This document shows, piece by piece, positions 39,389-41,377 of a DNA stretch of 41,377 bases. Source of the DNA: Chromatiales bacterium (GTDB taxonomy: Bacteria; Pseudomonadota; Gammaproteobacteria; SZUA-152); the NCBI GenBank assembly GCA_026982475.1, contig JALSHB010000203.1:1-41377 (forward strand). The letters run 5' to 3'. Within the stretch, counting starts at the first letter, position 1; every line of letters begins with the position of its first letter. Made by a program: the position numbers and the translations under genes. A model generated the notes under the pieces. It had not been told where the DNA came from and ran no database searches. It worked only from the letters and a program-made list of their open reading frames with translations.

Positions 39389-40975
39389 TCAGTCTTCCTC
39401 GTGGTGACGCGGCTTGCGCTCGGCACGCTGGAGCTTGCGATCCATGCGGGTCGCCTCGCGCATCACGTGATAGATGACGTTCTGCTCCTGCACGCCGTGC
39501 ACCATGTACGCGCCCGGGCCACCGGCATAGATGGCCACGTCTTCGCCGGCATGGGTCTCGGAGGACAGCGGCACCAGCGCCTCCTGGTGGAAGCCCTGGC
39601 CTTCCGTGTCCACGGCGCTCAGGTCCGTGCGGCTGCCGGCGTTGATGGGCTCGCCGTAGACGGTATCGCCACCCACCTCAAGGTCGTGGAAACCACGGCC
39701 ATTGGTGTAGCCCAGGGTGGTGTAGGGCATGCCGTCCTTGGCCAGCTGCGCGTAGGGATTGGGGTTGCCGGCGCTGTCGTTGCCCACCACCTTGCCGAGG
39801 ATGGGATTGCCGCGCGTCGGGTAGCCGGCGATGGTGAACACGTGGCTGTGGTCGGCGGTCACCAGGATCAGCGTCTCCTCCATGTCGACGTTCTCCATGG
39901 CCGCCTTCACGGCATGGGAGAACTCGATGGCGTCGGTGAGCGCGCGATAGGCATTGCCGGCGTGATGGCCGTGGTCGATGCGGCCGGACTCCACGTGCAG
40001 GAAGAAACCCTTGTCGTTGTTGTCCAGCACGTCGATGGCCTTGACGGTCATCTCGGAGAGGCTGGGCTCGCCGCCGGCGTCCGTGGCACGGTCGAACTCG
40101 TACTCCATGTGCGAGCTTTCGAACAGCCCGAGCAGATGGTCCACCTCATTGGCGTCGATGGCCTCGAACTGTTCGCGGTTCCACACGTAGGCGGCGTCAT
40201 CATAGTTGGCCAGCCATTCGGCGGTCAGGTCGCGGCCGTCCTTGCGCTTGCCGTTCTTGCCCTCGCCATCGACCTGCTCGCGCGGGATGAAGTGACGGCG
40301 TCCGCCACCCATGGCCACTTCCAGGCCGTCGCCGTAGGGGAACTCGATGAGCTGGCGAGCGATGTCCTTGCAACCATTCTGGCGCGCCTCGTCGGTGAGC
40401 TTGTCGTCGCTCTCCCAGTTGCGCTCCGGCACGTGGGCATAGGTGGCGGCGGGCGTGGCGTGGGTGATGCGCGCGGTGGTCACCACGCCGGTGGACAGCC
40501 CGGCCATCTCCGCCTGTTCGAGGAAGGTGGTCAGCTCGTTGCCGATGGAACTGGCGCAGTTGCCACGCTCCACGTACTGGTTGACGGCGATCACCCCGGC
40601 CTTGGACTTCACCCCGGTCATCATGGCGGTCATGGTGCCGGCCGAGTCCGGCGTCTGCTGGTTGGTGTTATAGGTCTTGGACAAGGCCACGTAGGGCAGC
40701 AGTTCGAAGGCGAGGCGGTTCTCCTCGCCGTTCTCGCCGCGCAGCTGGCCTTCGAGGATGCGCGCGGCGGTGGCGGTGGAGATGCCCATGCCGTCGCCGA
40801 CGAAGAGGATCACGTTCTTGGCGCGATGCTTGTTCTTGTGCAGATGCCGGGCCTGTTTCACGGCCTGGGCGCCATCACGGTACCACTGCTCGGGTGACTC
40901 GGCCTGCGCAACATTACCCAATGAAAGGCCAATGGCCAGAGAGAGGGCGGATACGGAAAGACGGGGATGTTTCAT
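39389..40975 (-). CDS. phoA: Alkaline phosphatase
   Basis: 528 residues with a signal peptide (about 1-25, cleavage after NVAQA), so periplasmic. The metal-binding D61 lies in LFVGDGMG and the phosphorylated Ser S111 in TPDSAGTMTAMMTG. HVESGRIDHGHH and LVTADHSH supply further metal ligands. It frees phosphate from monoesters under phosphate starvation. ATG 40975 has AGGAGTCACCC upstream. A PhoB-type box series lies 65-105 bases upstream, matching control by phosphate. It is longer than E. coli PhoA (471) and nearer the larger family form. Confidence 0.96.
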   Translation of the reverse strand: MKHPRLSVSALSLAIGLSLGNVAQAESPEQWYRDGAQAVKQARHLHKNKHRAKNVILFVGDGMGISTATAARILEGQLRGENGEENRLAFELLPYVALSKTYNTNQQTPDSAGTMTAMMTGVKSKAGVIAVNQYVERGNCASSIGNELTTFLEQAEMAGLSTGVVTTARITHATPAATYAHVPERNWESDDKLTDEARQNGCKDIARQLIEFPYGDGLEVAMGGGRRHFIPREQVDGEGKNGKRKDGRDLTAEWLANYDDAAYVWNREQFEAIDANEVDHLLGLFESSHMEYEFDRATDAGGEPSLSEMTVKAIDVLDNNDKGFFLHVESGRIDHGHHAGNAYRALTDAIEFSHAVKAAMENVDMEETLILVTADHSHVFTIAGYPTRGNPILGKVVGNDSAGNPNPYAQLAKDGMPYTTLGYTNGRGFHDLEVGGDTVYGEPINAGSRTDLSAVDTEGQGFHQEALVPLSSETHAGEDVAIYAGGPGAYMVHGVQEQNVIYHVMREATRMDRKLQRAERKPRHHEED

Positions 40976-41039
40976 GCGGGTGACTCCTGTGCGGTAGATA
41001 GAGAACACGGACAACAGGCGCACAGGGTAGAGAGGCTTT

Positions 41040-41079
41040 GGGTCAGAACGATGACGGCATTCTGAAGAATTTGTGACAG
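41040..41079 (-). promoter_or_regulatory. PhoB-type box array upstream of phoA
   Basis: On the minus strand four 7-mers repeat with an exact 11-base period: CTGTCAC (41073-41079), TCTTCAG (41062-41068), CCGTCAT (41051-41057) and CTGACCC (41040-41046). The first and third match the CTGTCAT half-site at 6 of 7 positions; the other two are weak. Two adjacent Pho boxes is a common layout for PhoB promoters. Confidence 0.65.
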
Positions 41080-41140
41080 GGGCAGGAAGGCAGGAGGTGA
41101 CAACGAAGCCACGGAGTGCTAAACGTTGAACTATTCAGCT

Positions 41141-41293
41141 CACCACAGAGACACGGAGGCACAGAGAAAGGCGCTTCAGGTTCATGCCGGGAATGGAATG
41201 AAACGCAGAGGCCGCAAAGGCGCAAAGGGCGCAAAGGAAATCCTTTCAGAAAACCTTTGCGCCCTTTGCGTTGGATATCGTGGTCCGGCCTCC
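41141..41293 (-). repeat. GCAAAG hairpin element, copy 3 (inverted)
   Basis: Opposite orientation to copy 2. Its arms are 41203-41237 and 41256-41273; the second is shortened to 18 bases by loss of units. The flanks match copy 2: GGATATCGTGGTCCGGCCTC (plus strand) on one side, ATTCCATTCCCGGC and CACAGAGACACGGAGGC (reading both ways) on the other. A partial extra module CACCACAGAGACACGG follows at about 41314-41342. Confidence 0.85.
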
Positions 41294-41342
41294 GGTGCCA
41301 ACGCCCCCTGATTCACCACAGAGACACGGCGTTCACGGAGAA

Positions 41343-41377
41343 ATGAAATACCAGCTCGTCGGGGCAGGCCACATCGC
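41343..41377 (+). CDS. Possible start of a further gene, cut by window end
   Basis: An open frame begins with ATG and reads MKYQLVGAGHI to the edge. A beta-strand with GAGH could begin a nucleotide-binding fold. GGAGAA stands only 1-2 bases before the ATG, and that sequence belongs to the repeat module, so it may not be a true ribosome-binding site. Too short to identify. Confidence 0.25.
   Translation, partial: MKYQLVGAGHI

Overview
The window is one contiguous stretch of a GC-rich gammaproteobacterial chromosome. The gene orders rpsB-tsf-pyrH-frr-uppS-cdsA-dxr-rseP-bamA-ompH-lpxD-fabZ-lpxA-lpxB-rnhB and dapC-dapD-yffB-like-dapE, together with REP-type palindromes and a PhoB-type box, fit a Chromatiales/Ectothiorhodospiraceae-like bacterium. 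This placement is inferred from gene content and order only.

Region 1 (1-13917, all on the minus strand) is a complete type I-G (formerly I-U) CRISPR-Cas locus. A WYL-domain regulator leads into cas3 (helicase first, HD nuclease at the C-terminus), csx17 (large subunit, Cas8-like), csb1 (Cas7-like) and csb2 (Cas5-Cas6-like). A 389-residue protein of unknown function follows and is translationally coupled to csb2. After a 243-bp gap, a second apparent operon begins with a Phd/YefM-RelE toxin-antitoxin pair, then a TPR protein, a cas4-cas1 fusion, cas2, a leader, and an array of at least 8 identical repeats and 7 spacers that runs off the left edge. The adaptation genes therefore seem to sit under a toxin-antitoxin promoter, and the effector genes under or near a WYL regulator.

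Region 2 (14116-28481, minus strand) is the large conserved housekeeping operon read from rpsB toward rnhB. It covers translation (S2, EF-Ts, RRF), UMP kinase, isoprenoid and lipid precursors (UppS, CdsA, Dxr), site-2 protease RseP, outer-membrane assembly (BamA, OmpH/Skp) and lipid A synthesis (LpxD, FabZ, LpxA, LpxB). Most junctions overlap or are only a few bases long. A good promoter lies about 170 bases upstream of rpsB, and a perfect 15-bp hairpin separates rpsB from tsf. The CRISPR locus follows rnhB on the same strand, where dnaE is often found in relatives.

Region 3 (28790-32232, plus strand) holds map and glnD, diverging from rpsB.

Region 4 (32233-41377) is more loosely packed. It has a small unknown gene, a VOC-fold protein and an EamA-family transporter (minus strand); the lysine/diaminopimelate genes dapC, dapD, a yffB-like gene and dapE (plus strand); and an exported protein of unknown function plus alkaline phosphatase phoA (minus strand). 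Its intergenic spaces carry three kinds of dispersed repeat: a hairpin family rich in GCAAAG units (three copies), a small CTGAATCCGTA palindrome (four copies), and a nested pair of REP palindromes between dapD and the yffB-like gene.
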